A DNA stretch of 64,000 nucleotides, from contig ML769728.1 of NCBI GenBank assembly GCA_009733575.1, forward strand, positions 1 to 64,000, in the 5' to 3' direction. This stretch comes from Gymnopus androsaceus JB14 (taxonomy: Eukaryota > Basidiomycota > Agaricomycetes > Agaricales > Omphalotaceae). Each line of letters opens with the position of its first letter. Within the stretch, counting starts at the first letter, position 1. Below the pieces are notes generated by a model. The model ran no database searches and was not told the origin of the DNA. It worked only from the letters and a program-made list of their open reading frames with translations. The translations under genes were made by a program, and so were the position numbers. Positions 12,015 through 22,944 of the stretch are shown piece after piece.

Positions 12015-12587
12015 TCAGTTGTGGAGGTTCTCCATCCATTGCTGAAAGTGCGCGTTGGCAGCGTCACTATAACGGACTGGCATCAGCAGAAAATACAAGA
12101 GGAATAACGACTCTACACTCACATTTTCTGTTGGATAGCATTGGCCTTGGTCAATCTGGAACAAAATTGAGAATGACATGACTTGGGAAAAAGAATTGAA
12201 AACATACGCCTTCTGATATGCCTTGTCTGTTTTGTCCGTATAGGCGTTGATTGAATCCTCCTGCTTCTGCAGATTCTTATTTATCGTCTTGTTGAGCTTC
12301 TGGGCTTTCTTCGAGTCGTTAGCCTTCTCGGCCTCATCGAGCTGTTGCAAATCCGTTTCGTAGTCCTTGTAGACATAGATTTTGCTGCTGCCTGAGCCTC
12401 GGGAAGCAAGGTCAGCGTGGTCGCGAGCAACGAGTGCATCGTCGGAAGTGAAATCGCTGTGGATCCATTAGCATGGACGCGCCAACATGGAAGCTTGCTC
12501 TATTACTCACCGAGCAACGGGGATGGTCGCGGCGGAGACAAGCATAAAGCCACATAAGGCAACAGAGAAGAGGCGCGAGAACAACAT
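12015..12587 (-). CDS. Small secreted helical protein
   Basis: Four exons fit with clean GT..AG introns: 12587-12511, 12456-12208, 12155-12123 and 12066-12015, with introns of 54, 52 and 56 nt. They give 137 codons including TGA, so a 136-residue protein. The N-terminus has a charged start and hydrophobic core (MLFSRLFSVALCGFMLVSAA), a typical signal peptide. VAR and ASRG shortly after could be Kex2-like processing sites, which is inference. The rest is lysine-, glutamine- and glutamate-rich without cysteines and reads as long helices (for example LNKTINKNLQKQEDSINAYT). The start is the ATG opening the signal peptide; a TATA box lies about 105 bp upstream. There are no disabling changes, unlike nearly every other gene here. 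I recognise no named family; role unknown. Confidence 0.75.
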
Positions 12588-12691
12588 TATTGTATAGGAG
12601 GAGAAGAGAACGATCAACGTCTTTGTAGGAAGTGAAGTATTGGTGACTGGTGGCCGGCACTGGTGAGGAGAAAGGGCTTCAGGCCAGTCCC

Positions 12692-12698
12692 TTTTATA
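12692..12698 (-). promoter_or_regulatory. TATA box of the secreted-protein gene
   Basis: On the minus strand TATAAAAGG lies about 105 bp upstream of the ATG at 12587, which would leave a 5' untranslated region of roughly 70-80 nt. It is the only near-consensus TATA box placed correctly for an intact gene here. Confidence 0.5.
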
Positions 12699-13015
12699 AT
12701 TTCCCCCTCCGCTCACCTAATATCTCATCCAATATACTCGAGCTCTGAATGCAACTTGGACACCACTGGACCACTGACAGAGCATGCGTGACGCGTGAAG
12801 TTAAGCGATAGAATTGAAACGGGTACGTAGCCGAATAGATACGGAGCATTTCGATGCAAAGATTGAAGGCGAACAAATCCCTGTCATTCGGTAGTACCGC
12901 GGTAGCTCTTTGAAACATGAGATGCTCTAAGCAAGCCGGCAGTAATGAATGTGTAAGCGTTAAGCATCTGGAAAAAAATTTTGAATCATTTCCAGAAGCG
13001 TCCGGGGCCGTCGAG

Positions 13016-15200
13016 CCACTAATACAAGTAATACAACTCTTCCCGCGCGCAGCTAGGACACTCAACTGAAATAATACCCATCGAACACAAGCCGGCATTC
13101 CCATGGTTGGGGACGGGTTTTTCACTCAGAAGTCAAGAACAGGGGCGCGTCATTTACATGTACAGGTACAAAGGACCCAAACTATACACCCACCCTTTGC
13201 AAGTTTTACCAAAACTGGGGCCATTTTGTCCGAAAATGCAATCTTCTCTCATCAAAATTTTCCGAGGTATAGGATGTAAATATGTCATGATTTACGAATA
13301 TGGACCATGAACCATGAACCATGCTAAGAACAATATACATTGACAAAAGCTGAGTTGTGTTCTGAATACGTGGGTCCATGGCATTTATTCTATTCTGGAC
13401 GTGGTATTTATTATCGCACGGGGACCGGAAAGGATATCTGCTATGGAGTCTACAGAATAGGGAAACAACCGTGACAAATGACTCTTACACAAAGAGGCCA
13501 GAGCCACGGCGCAGGAAAGATCATATCGCGAGCCTGGGAAGGGTTCAACATACATGAGCTCTCCTTGCCCGAGACACAAGGTCAAAAGCTGCAAATGCAG
13601 CAAAATATCAAGTACGCAAAAGCTCCCCCAAAAGTACAAATTTCACAAGCTTTCCATCCAGGGAGAACGGTTCCTGTGTTTCTCAGATAGAAGGTCGAAG
13701 CCTACCTCGATGAATGGAATACGGTGTACAGGACCATCCAGAACAGATCCCAATTTTTAACCTTCAAGAGGGCTGAAGGAAGTGCGACTCTTCGTCCCGC
13801 CGCAATGCGGTTACGGTGACGGGGCTCTCCATCAGGTTTCTCTGTGGTCTCGGCGGAGGGATGAGACCATCAGTATATATACTAACACACTTATTATTAA
13901 AATCACTAACAAGACGTACATACCTTATGTAAAGGAAGAACGAGGTTGATAGGGCCAGTTGGCACTAGGTGGCGTGGCGCGCCAAATCATCGAACATAGA
14001 CCGCCATTTCTATGTTTTTCATTCAGAATGTGATGTTTCAGTCTAAAAAACAGGGACGCGTCGGTTACTTGAGCGGGTACATAGGACCCTGGATTGCATA
14101 CACTCAACACCCTTCATATTTTTACCGACATTTAGGCCATGTTGTCCGAACATGCAATCTTTTTCTGTCAAAAATTTCTGGGACGTACGCTCCTAATGTT
14201 TTACCTATATTTCTGAGGATGAAGGATGCGAAATTGGTGAGTTAGAATTGTCCTTCATTCAAGCTAATTCCGAACCATCCTGAGAATTGCCTCTGAACTA
14301 CAAAATTGCTTGTGTTTTTCCCCAAAAATGACATGTATAATCCGGGGTTTGGGATACATTCGTAAAGTAAAGTCGCGGTAAGTTAGCAACACTAACGGGA
14401 AGTGACTTTTTGGAAACAAATTTCAAGCCTTCTAATACAAGTAATACAACTCTTCCCGCGCTTTGCTAATGCACTCTACCCGCGCACAATAAAACATACA
14501 ATGCGAGCACGGGTAAACAAACGCGTGCCTGTCCCTGTGCAAAATCATCGCATTCTGAACTGTTCTGAATCAAAAAACCCTATGATCCAAGCATATATTC
14601 TGGGAGTGTGTTTGATTAGGGAGTTTGATGTTGCATGGTGCTACAACGCGACATTTATATTTAATATGGTGACATGCAGCCTCATGCAGCTCAGTTGTTC
14701 TCGAACTTATTCTGGTTGACAGAAAAAACCCGTCCACAACCCAAAATACTGCCTATTGTAATTACGTAGAGCATCCGTTGTACAGGTACAAAGGACCCAG
14801 GCTATACGCCCCAAAGCCTTCGCAATTTCACCAAAACTGAGGCCTTTTTGTCCGAACAAGCAACCCCCCGCCCAAAATCTTCCGAGGCATGTGTTTCTTC
14901 TACATTTCAACTCACATTTGAATGTTCCTATCCTTCATTCAGAAAAAAAACACCTTTTGAAAATCTCAGTGGGTTCTCTACGCGATGTCTTTTGTCCGAA
15001 TGTTCCTACGGAGTGTATAATCCAAGGTTTTACAACAGATACTATACGACGAGCAGCCTGCTTTAAATGCTTCTGTGACCCGAGCTCGCTCGAGCGATGT
15101 GTCGGGACAATCTCTTCGACTGACTGAAACATTTTCCGGAGGATTGCAGTGGAAATAGAACGACGGTCTCGGCAACACTACTAACGGGAAGCGACTCACA
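13016..15200. repeat. Cluster of diverged dispersed repeat units
   Basis: A unit of about 170 bp recurs three times (about 13120-13290, 14010-14220, 14765-14920). Each has GTACA(G/T)AGGACCC near the start, then an ACCAAAACTG-type block and TTTTGTCCGAA, then a TTCCGAGG-type end. An associated block with CTAATACAAGTAATACAACT occurs at 13018 and 14432, and AACACTA(C)TAACGGGAAG at 14388 and 15170. I see no coding sequence; these look like pieces of one non-coding element. Confidence 0.55.
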
Positions 15201-16914
15201 AAATCAAGGATTCACCCTGCCTCACGGGACTCGGGAACATTAAGTGGAGATTATTGACTGACTCGATACTTTCCAGTCCCGCGGTTGTGTCTCTTATACT
15301 TACGTATAACGACATCGTTAGGTAGGTGGTTATTCTACTCTGTACTTAACCTCCTTGAGTTCTGATTCCTGATTCTACTTTTATCTTTCTTGATACTAGT
15401 TATCAGCAAGTTGAGCTTTATTTTGACTCGGAATAACGATTGAAAGCGACTAATCTAATGATTCATGGAAGAAAACTTCAGATTACATGACGGGAGCTGG
15501 ATATAGCGAGGTGCTATATCCAACTCTGGTCATGCTTTCTCCAGCTCGCTTCTGAATCTCTGATTTCTCCACTGGCACCTACTCCTGCTGCTACTTGAAC
15601 CCACAATATTTTTGCATCGATTTGATACTTACTAGGTTCAAAAATCCGGCTGCGATGTAACGACACAGGTTGTACATTCCAGTTGTTCCACTGTCACCTG
15701 TGTGGGTATAACGTTGGAAACCTCGTTGAGCAGAGGAAGGCTTTTCTCGAATGTGTTCCCTGCCCGACATGCCTCAAAGCAATTTGGAGGGGTTAGAGAA
15801 GGATCATGAAGACCGAGGGAAATCTGGAGATATTTTGACGATTGAGGGCAGGAGACTTATGGGGCTGGAGCCGTTTGACTCGAACAATGTAGGGATTACC
15901 AGTGGACAGAAGTCAATTCGAAACTCTCATATCACAAAACTCGCGGTCCCCTCGCGACATTTTACGCTTTGACATTAGTAGCGTCTAAGATTTCAAATAC
16001 ATGCCGTCATACGTTACGCTTTGACGCGCATGAGCTAATATATATGTACACACCTCGAAAATCACGCAACGAGTCGACAAGGAGATGAAGCCGGACGTCG
16101 GACTTCCGCCATGGCAAAGATCGCAGAGGGTACATTTACCATCTAAAGCGCCAACAGAAAATTGAAGCAGCAGTCCAGATAAGAAGTCATCTGTGTAGAT
16201 TATCGAGAAAGAGTACAGTATACTGTGCAAAAAAGGCCGATCACACCGCCAATAATTTTGCTTCAGTCTGACTGAAGCATTGTGGGAAGTAAATTATTTC
16301 AGTTGATAAAGGAAATGTACTTTTTCAGAAAACAAATGCTTCAAAAGACTTAAAAAATAACCCTCTGAAGTTTAAACTTTCCCCTTCGCGGGATGTCTTT
16401 CCGAAATAGAATTTCTCGGACAGTGTGCCTGAAATAATCAGCTTCAGCTGACCCAAAAGTACTCGAGTATGTTAATCCTAAGAAGATTTGGCTCTTTTCC
16501 TTTGTTTTCCTTCATATTTTTATTCACACTTTCTTAGCTTCTTACTAATAGATGAATTATATATGATTTTTTCTTATCTCTTTTATGCAGAGGCCATCAT
16601 GGTACATTGGTAAAGACCAAGGAATGCAAAGGCTATTCGGACAGAGGGCTGCATGAAGATTGGAAACGTCCTTTGAACTGGGAAGAAGCAAATTGAAAAA
16701 GTGGTGAACTAGGCCACCTTCCTTGACTCTAGTTCTATCATGCTATTGGATATATCCAATAGAAAGCTCGACTAGGAGGCAATGCATTTATAATTAATGT
16801 TATCATCCAACCAACAACCAGCAAATAGTGGGAGAGTGCATCCTTATTGCATAGCTAGGAGCATTTGAAAGCTTGAGATCAGAAGTCCCTCAATCCCAAT
16901 CTCATTCTCTCACC
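15201..16914. other. Intergenic, no gene recognised
   Basis: Short ORFs only, none with a recognisable domain. The stretch just before 16915 should include the promoter of the hydrolase remnant but shows no clear element. Confidence 0.3.
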
Positions 16915-17703
16915 ATGCCCACTAAAACCAATCAAACTCTTGCAGGCCCACCAGGCGACTGCTGCTTTAATACTTTTACGCATGATGGCACGCCAGTCGG
17001 TACCAAGATCACTATTGCAGACATCCCTACTTATCTTTCAAAACCAAGAACTCAAGCTGAAGGGAGCACTGGTAGCCCTGAGAGAATCATCATTTTTCTA
17101 GCTGACATCTATGGTGCTTTTTACCAAAATAATATGCTCTTGCAGGATTTTCTGGCTCAGAACGGTGTGTATCTGTTGTCTGAGTCATCTCCTGCAGATA
17201 AAGATTGAATTTTGAACTGCTTATTTCAATATGTAGGATTCACTGTGCATGGCATCAACTAATTCATGGGAGATGCTGTAAACAAGCATCAGGAACCAGG
17301 TTTTGACCGTGGGAAGTGGATAAATACTATGCAAAAACAAGCTAACGAGCTTATGCCAAAATGGTGGGCCGCTGTGAAAGAGAAATATGGTATGCAGTCC
17401 CTTTATCAGCTCTCCTCGTCTCTACTATACAGAGAGAGCGCGCTGAAAAACTCATTCAGGGCAGGAAGCAAAATATTGCATGGCTGGTTTGTTCGACTTG
17501 TTACTACCAGTTGGAAATCTTACTTGTCCTGATTAAAAGGGTATTGCTTTGGTGCTGCATATATGATGGATTTTTCTTCTGATGATGCTGTAGTTGCAGG
17601 TATGTTCTCTTCACCCTTTAACGAAGTACATAATTACCATATCTCAACTAGACAGCCTCTCTTGCACATCCTGCATTCCTCAATGAGAACCATTTCCGAA
17701 ACA
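16915..17703 (+). pseudogene. Dienelactone hydrolase-family protein, broken
   Basis: The N-terminal exon reads PPGDCCFNTFTHDGTPVG, the usual start of fungal dienelactone hydrolases, and continues to IIFLADIYGAFYQNN. A GTGTGT..GTAG intron joins to FTVHGIN followed by TAA where the family has the Tyr of a DYF motif, then GDAVNKHQEPGFDRGKW. A later exon has GYCFGA near 17539-17556 with the nucleophile Cys, then AHPAFLNENHFRN. The C-terminal part with the catalytic Asp and His is not found before the repeats at 17794. Dienelactone hydrolases are cytosolic alpha/beta hydrolases acting on lactone rings. The internal stop and missing C-terminus make this a pseudogene. Confidence 0.7.
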
Positions 17704-17793
17704 TGAAAAGTGAGTGAGTCCAAGCAGTGGACGCAAGTACCCGCGGTTTAACATTGCTTATGGTCAATCCAGCACCCTTAATGCTTTCATGTG

Positions 17794-17993
17794 CAGGTTT
17801 CTCCTAGGATGCCTCAGGATGCCCCAGGATGCCCCAGGACATCCCAGGATCTCCCAGGACACCTAGGATGACTAGGATACCTGAGGTGTCCAAAGTTTTA
17901 CCCTTTTTCCTGGGCCAACTAGGATTCCTCAGGTTGCCTAAGAGGACTGGGTGACCTTAGATCCTCCTGGGCCCAAAACAGTTTTTTTCTGAT
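17794..17993. repeat. CCTAGG/CCCAGG-type array, second locus
   Basis: Variants of CCTAGGATG, CCCAGGATG and CCTCAGG follow one another, and the array ends in GGGCCCAAAACAG, a T run and CTGATG. The end matches the right ends of the arrays near 4339 and 35786. Confidence 0.55.
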
Positions 17994-18426
17994 GAATCCA
18001 TGGACTACAAAATGTAGTTGTCTATGGAATCCAAGGACTACAAAATGTAGTTGTCTATGGAATCCAAGGACTACAAAATATTGTAGTCTATGAAATCCAT
18101 GGTCTGTGGAATCCATGGACTACAAAATGTAGTCGTCTATGGAATCCATGGTCTGTGGAATCCACAGAGTACAAAATGTATTTGTCTATGGAATCCATGG
18201 ACTACAAAATATAGTAGTCTATGGAATCCATGGTCTGTGGAATCCATGGACTACAAAATATAGCAGTCTATGGAATCCATGGTCTGTGGAATTCATGGAC
18301 TACAAAATAATATAGTCTATGGAATCCATGGACTACATGATAAAGTAGCACATGGATTCCACGCACTATGAACTATAGTACTTCATGGAATCCATGTGCT
18401 ACTATAGTTTGTAGTGCAAGGGTTCA

Positions 18427-19130
18427 ATTCAATCTGATGATGAAAATCACTAATGATTCCATGGGTCTTTTACTACATCTTAAAAGATTCAAACAATGCA
18501 CCCAAAAATTACAGTCATTTCAGACACTTGAAAAACATCTAATCACGCAGAATGAATGTATTTAGGAGCAAGATTAGGTGATACCATTTAATCTGATGAT
18601 AGAAATCACTATTGATACCAGTATGGCAGTGGTACTTAGACAGGTCATTTCCTACACCCAAGAATATTCAATACTCATGAAATATTTCCAGTCATGTTAG
18701 ACAGTTGAAAAGACTCTGTTCACTCAACATGCACATATTTTGGAGCAAAAATAAATGGTACCATTCAATCTGACAATGAAAATCACTACTGATTCCATTA
18801 CAGTGGCGGTACTTACATGGGTCATTTACTACATCCTAAAATATCCAATGCCTCTGAAAAATTTCCTGTTATTTCAGAGAGTTGAAACACCTCCACTCAC
18901 TCAAAATGAATGTATTTGAGAGCAGGAGTAAGTGATACCATTCAATCTGATGGTAGAAATTACTACTGATTCCTGCTCACTCAAGATGAACATATTTTTG
19001 AGTAAAAGTAAACAGTACCATTTAATCTGATGATGAAAATCACTAGTGATTCCAGTACAGTGGTGGTACTTAAATTAGTCATTTAATACACCCTAAAATA
19101 CTCAATGCATCTGAAAACTTTAGAATAAGT
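18427..19130. repeat. Tandem repeat of about 175 bp
   Basis: The landmarks ATACCATT(T/C)AATCTGA and AAATCACTA.TGATTCC recur near 18432, 18583, 18758, 18932 and 19015. Spacing is about 175 bp, with one unit shortened to about 83 bp. No coding capacity. Confidence 0.75.
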
Positions 19131-19542
19131 ACCTGCAGGCACATATATACAATGGAACCAGTGAAGGAACCCTAGATCCGGTTTCTCTCATGTGCATGGT
19201 TTCCTCAGTGGGACAGAGCAATAATATTCAGAAAGGGACAGAGAGCTTATTCATAAACTACTACATGGATTCCATACACTACAATATTTTGTAGTTCACG
19301 GATTCCAGAGACTACTATATTTTGTAGTCCATGGAGTCCACAGACCATGGATTCCATAGACTACTATAATTTCATAGTCCATGGATTCCACAGACCATGG
19401 ATTCCATAGACTACTACATTTTGTAGTCTATGGATTCCACAGACCATGGATTCCATAGAATACTATAATTTTGTAGTCCATGGATTCCACAGACCATGGA
19501 TTCCATAGACTACTATAATTTCGTAGTCCATGGATTCCATAG

Positions 19543-20145
19543 TAGGGATGGACACTGTACCATTTACGGCTACGGCCGTATAATCTACGGTCGAATACGG
19601 TTACAAGCAGACCGTATCCGTACCGTACAAGGAAAATTCTAGCCCTTATATGGTACGGTACGGGGTTATACGGTTGTATATGGCTATTTGTAGAATTTTA
19701 CAAGTCAGGACCAACTTCAAGATAGGAACTGTGTGGAATCTATGGGGATATACTGCCTTTATTGTAACACCCAATGCCAGGTCATTCAGACCCATATTTG
19801 CATGAAATACAGGCATTGGTGAACGACGTGACCTATTAGTGACCCATGTGACCATGCTACAATGAGATAAACAATGGTCAGAAAGCCTCATGTTCACAGT
19901 CCAGAGCGCCTGCATCAGCATATATTGCATGCACCATAGTCAAGGAGGTCAAATCTTAGTTTTTGTGCACTAACTTGAACATTTTTGGAGGCCCCGTATA
20001 GATGGCTGTAAGTCCCTACATATACGGCATTTACCGCACTGCATGCCGTCCGTATTTTGAGAGTTTTGGAGCTCATACGGTACAGTATCGTATCCGTATA
20101 TACTGTCCGTATAATCCGTATTTACGGTGACGGTGTCCATCCCTA
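19543..20145. mobile_element. Non-autonomous hAT (Ac-like) element, 603 bp
   Basis: The ends are TAGGGATGGACAC and GTGTCCATCCCTA, perfect inverted repeats that resemble maize Ac termini (TAGGGATGAAA). The flanks are a perfect 8-bp direct duplication, TTCCATAG, at 19535-19542 and 20146-20153. Subterminal regions are rich in ACGG/CCGT motifs, also as in Ac. Removing the element restores the satellite unit. No transposase is encoded. Confidence 0.9.
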
Positions 20146-20270
20146 TTCCATAGACAACTACATTTTGTAGTCCGTGGATTCCACAGACCATGGAACTCCA
20201 TAGACTACTATATTTTGTAGTCCATGGATTCCACAGACCATGGATTCCATATAGTGTGACACCTGTCACA

Positions 20271-20380
20271 CCATGGAATCCAGGGCCCTGGATTTCCTGT
20301 GGATTTACTTCATTTTAGATAGTGGATTGTTACACTTTGGTCTAACTAAGAAGATATAAATTGGGGCAGCCTGAAGTGCC
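20271..20380. repeat. Terminal repeat of a satellite-bearing element, copy 2
   Basis: Matches 1-111 over its full length and ends in the same AGCCTGAAGTG. Its position at the edge of the CCATGG satellite suggests that satellite plus this block form one end of an element whose other end I could not find. Confidence 0.6.
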
Positions 20381-20465
20381 ACGGACATGTTGTATAATTG
20401 CGGCTTCTTGAGCAACAAGCCTGGTAGACAGACAGTTAGTTGAATTCCTCATAAGTATGCCATGA

Positions 20466-21263
20466 TCAGCTTACAATCTGGGCCAATGAACTGTGTAGCA
20501 AAGCGTGATCTATTGAAGTGTAGGCTGTAGAACAGGCCGCTTCAGGAGAGATTATCGGCAGAGGCTGAGATACTGTGGACTGGACAAGGCCATCATCTGC
20601 AAGCCCAGGGTCATGAAAATGAGGAGGATTCACTGCTATCTAGTGTTCAATGTCCTCAGTTGACATATTGTTACTGAAGAAGATGTTGTTGGCTTTGATG
20701 TCAGTATGTACAACGCCACGAGAATGAGCGAATGCAACACCACGGAGGGTATGAAGCAGAATGTGTTTCATGATTGGGAGTGCAATTGGCTCAGGTTTCT
20801 GCCCACACAAAGCCCTAACATCTTCACCCATCAAGGGGGTCACCATACAAAAATACTTGGCTGGCTTCCCAGGTAAGGTAAACTTGTTGAGGGAATAGAA
20901 GCAGTGAGGAGAATGTGGAGAGTCGCAATAATTGAGCTGCCATAAAGCATCTTGCTCCCAGGTTTTGTCATTTTTGTCAGCTTCAGTCATATAGCCAGTT
21001 GGTGCTTTTATGGCAACGGAAGAGGATGTCAGGCTATCAAATGCTAGCCAAGTGCTGCTGTGCATCCCCCAGCCAAGTTTACATCTGATTGTATATTGCC
21101 CATCAAGGCCCATAGTATCTCCATAGCCAAACCGAGGCCATCCACATTTGTTCTTGACAGACATGCCAATTGACTCTGAAGTGAAAGATAGATCGTGGAC
21201 AGGATTACCATTCGAGTCTACTGAGAGATGAACATTGGATGGTAAAGGTGCCGTTTGCAACAT
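20466..21263 (-). pseudogene. SRPK-like protein kinase, truncated
   Basis: The 207-codon frame has a glycine-loop motif LGWGMHSSTWLA, the VAIK lysine (SSVAIKAP), and the catalytic loop VVHTDIKANNIFF with its Asp. This order and the GWP.FGYGD..GLDGQYTIRCKLGWG opening fit fungal SRPK-type serine/threonine kinases. A TAG at 20640-20642 interrupts the frame, but translation beyond it continues as family-like sequence with DGLVQSTVSQPLP down to about 20466. The DFG motif and C-lobe are missing, and a transposon terminus begins at 20380. Such kinases often occur as expanded, transposon-linked families in Agaricomycetes. It cannot be active as it stands. Confidence 0.7.
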
Positions 21264-22515
21264 TCTGTGTGATTGTGAGGTTGCAAGACACTGAAGAGAT
21301 AATTACAGTTGTGACATCATGAAGGTTAGCAAAATCTCCGAGTTGGTAGTTAAGGCTATTAAGCGCTTGTTCAAATTTCCTGAAAGAACATCCATGTGGT
21401 CAATTAGCACTCAATTCTCCTCGTGGCATTGAACAATTGCAGCGATGACTCAGGTTGACTTTTTTATGTATTCTAATTTTTATGCTCTAGACGCTCACAG
21501 TGGCCACCAGAAAGACCATAGGATAATTGGGAAGATGGATGAATGGATCTGTGAGCAGATTTCTCCTGGCTATGGCTCGAGTCAATGCATATTAGAGTAG
21601 TTTAGAGGTATTAGATTGAATAGTGCATACTTTGTGGTCTTCCAGATAGACTGAGGTTGGTTTGTGGCATGCTTGTCATCTGGGCTACTCTTTCCTTGTT
21701 ATTCATGGATTGTAGGGTTATGGCTACTATGTCTGAACCTTCAATACATCCTCTTAGCACAATATTTATTCTAAATCTCTTGAGAAGGCAAGAAATCTGC
21801 TTGAACAGTGCCCCAGGGTGGCAACCTATGAACATGCAATAGTACTCAAACCTCTTAGAAAATTAGACAGGGTGCTACGTAGAGACCCATAGATTCCATA
21901 AAAATTAATTACAAGGTAGTAGCTACAAAACTGAGTGATCTGCAAGTGATAGAAACCCAACCCTCAAAAACTCGAAAATTTTATGAAAAGCACCACTCCA
22001 GCACTTTCACCAACTTTTTTGAAAACAGCAATAATCAAGATTTTGAGCATTCCTGCAGACAGAGAAGGGAAGTTGTTAGTAACATTGTCAAGTGAGATGA
22101 AGCAATGGGATGGACAAGGAAAGAAGATTCAAAGATATATATGGATGATGTTGTGCTAATACCTTCAACCATCTAATCCAATCCATTTCATCTTTCCATG
22201 CTCTTGGTCACCAATGCAATTGGTGTTGCATTCTTCAAGGTAGAAGATTACTTGGAAAGCTGAGAAGGAATAGAATCATTCAGTCTTGGGACAGTTATGG
22301 TTCAGAGTGGTATTCCAGAGCTTGGACCATCATGTAACAGATGTTACTCTGCCAATCATTTAACACTCAACAAATGCTTGTTACTCATTTATTCACAGTT
22401 ATTGTCACTCCTTACCCCTCGCTCCTTCCTTATTTGGTTTATATTCTATCTACTTATGGTAATAGTTGTTTGGTATATAAGGTAGACCTTTACTGTCAGT
22501 ACAATAGGTCCTCTG
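21264..22515. other. Intergenic, no gene recognised
   Basis: Only short unrelated ORFs. This is the upstream side of the kinase remnant; no clear promoter motif was found. Confidence 0.3.
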
Positions 22516-22941
22516 GAATCAAAAATCCCAGCCCTAGCTGCTAGATCCATGTATCAATCAAGGGACATCCCCCATTTTCTGGGATACATCAGAATGGGGG
22601 ATCTCCCTTGATTGATACATCAACCTAGCAGCTTAAGGTGCAGATGTGCACAGGGACAAAATCTGTTGTTGCGCTCGTTGTGGGGAATGCTGTATTGGTG
22701 GTGACCCAATGGATGGCACTGATGAGCGGCATATGGTTGCTCAAATTGATCAATATCAACAATCACTGAAAGCTCACTATGTTGCATGCAGAGCAGGTGG
22801 CAGTGTGCCCACCCCCAGGTATGGCGGGCCCAGCACATACCAGACACAATTTGGCAGGGGATGGGAGATCACTCATTTTGATGTATCAGCCAAAATGGCA
22901 GATCTCCCTTGGTTGATATATCATCCTAGCAGCTAAAGGTG
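22516..22941. mobile_element. Hairpin MITE with AGCTGCTAG ends
   Basis: The left end reads CCCTAGCTGCTAGATC and the reverse complement of the right end reads CTTTAGCTGCTAGGAT. Each end region (22521-22636 and 22855-22936) is itself a hairpin around GATGTATC and AGGGAGATC blocks. A related single hairpin lies at 33840-33940. No target duplication could be defined. Confidence 0.5.
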
Positions 22942-22944
22942 AAT

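Larger units (their letters stand above)
17994..20262. repeat. CCATGG / CTACAAAATGTAG satellite, partly in inverted orientation
   Basis: At 17994-18420 the unit reads GGAATCCATGGACTACAAAA and at 19250-19542 plus 20146-20262 the reverse complement prevails (TTTTGTAGTCCATGGATTCC). Each unit is itself nearly palindromic around CCATGG and around the CTAC..GTAG pair. The two blocks flank a different tandem repeat (18427-19130), and the second block is split by a hAT element. The array leads directly into the terminal repeat at 20271-20380. Confidence 0.8.

Noticed and set aside
20255..20275. GTGTGACA..TGTCACAC hairpin as a regulatory site
   Set aside because: It lies at the junction of satellite and terminal repeat and is too short to separate from repeat structure.
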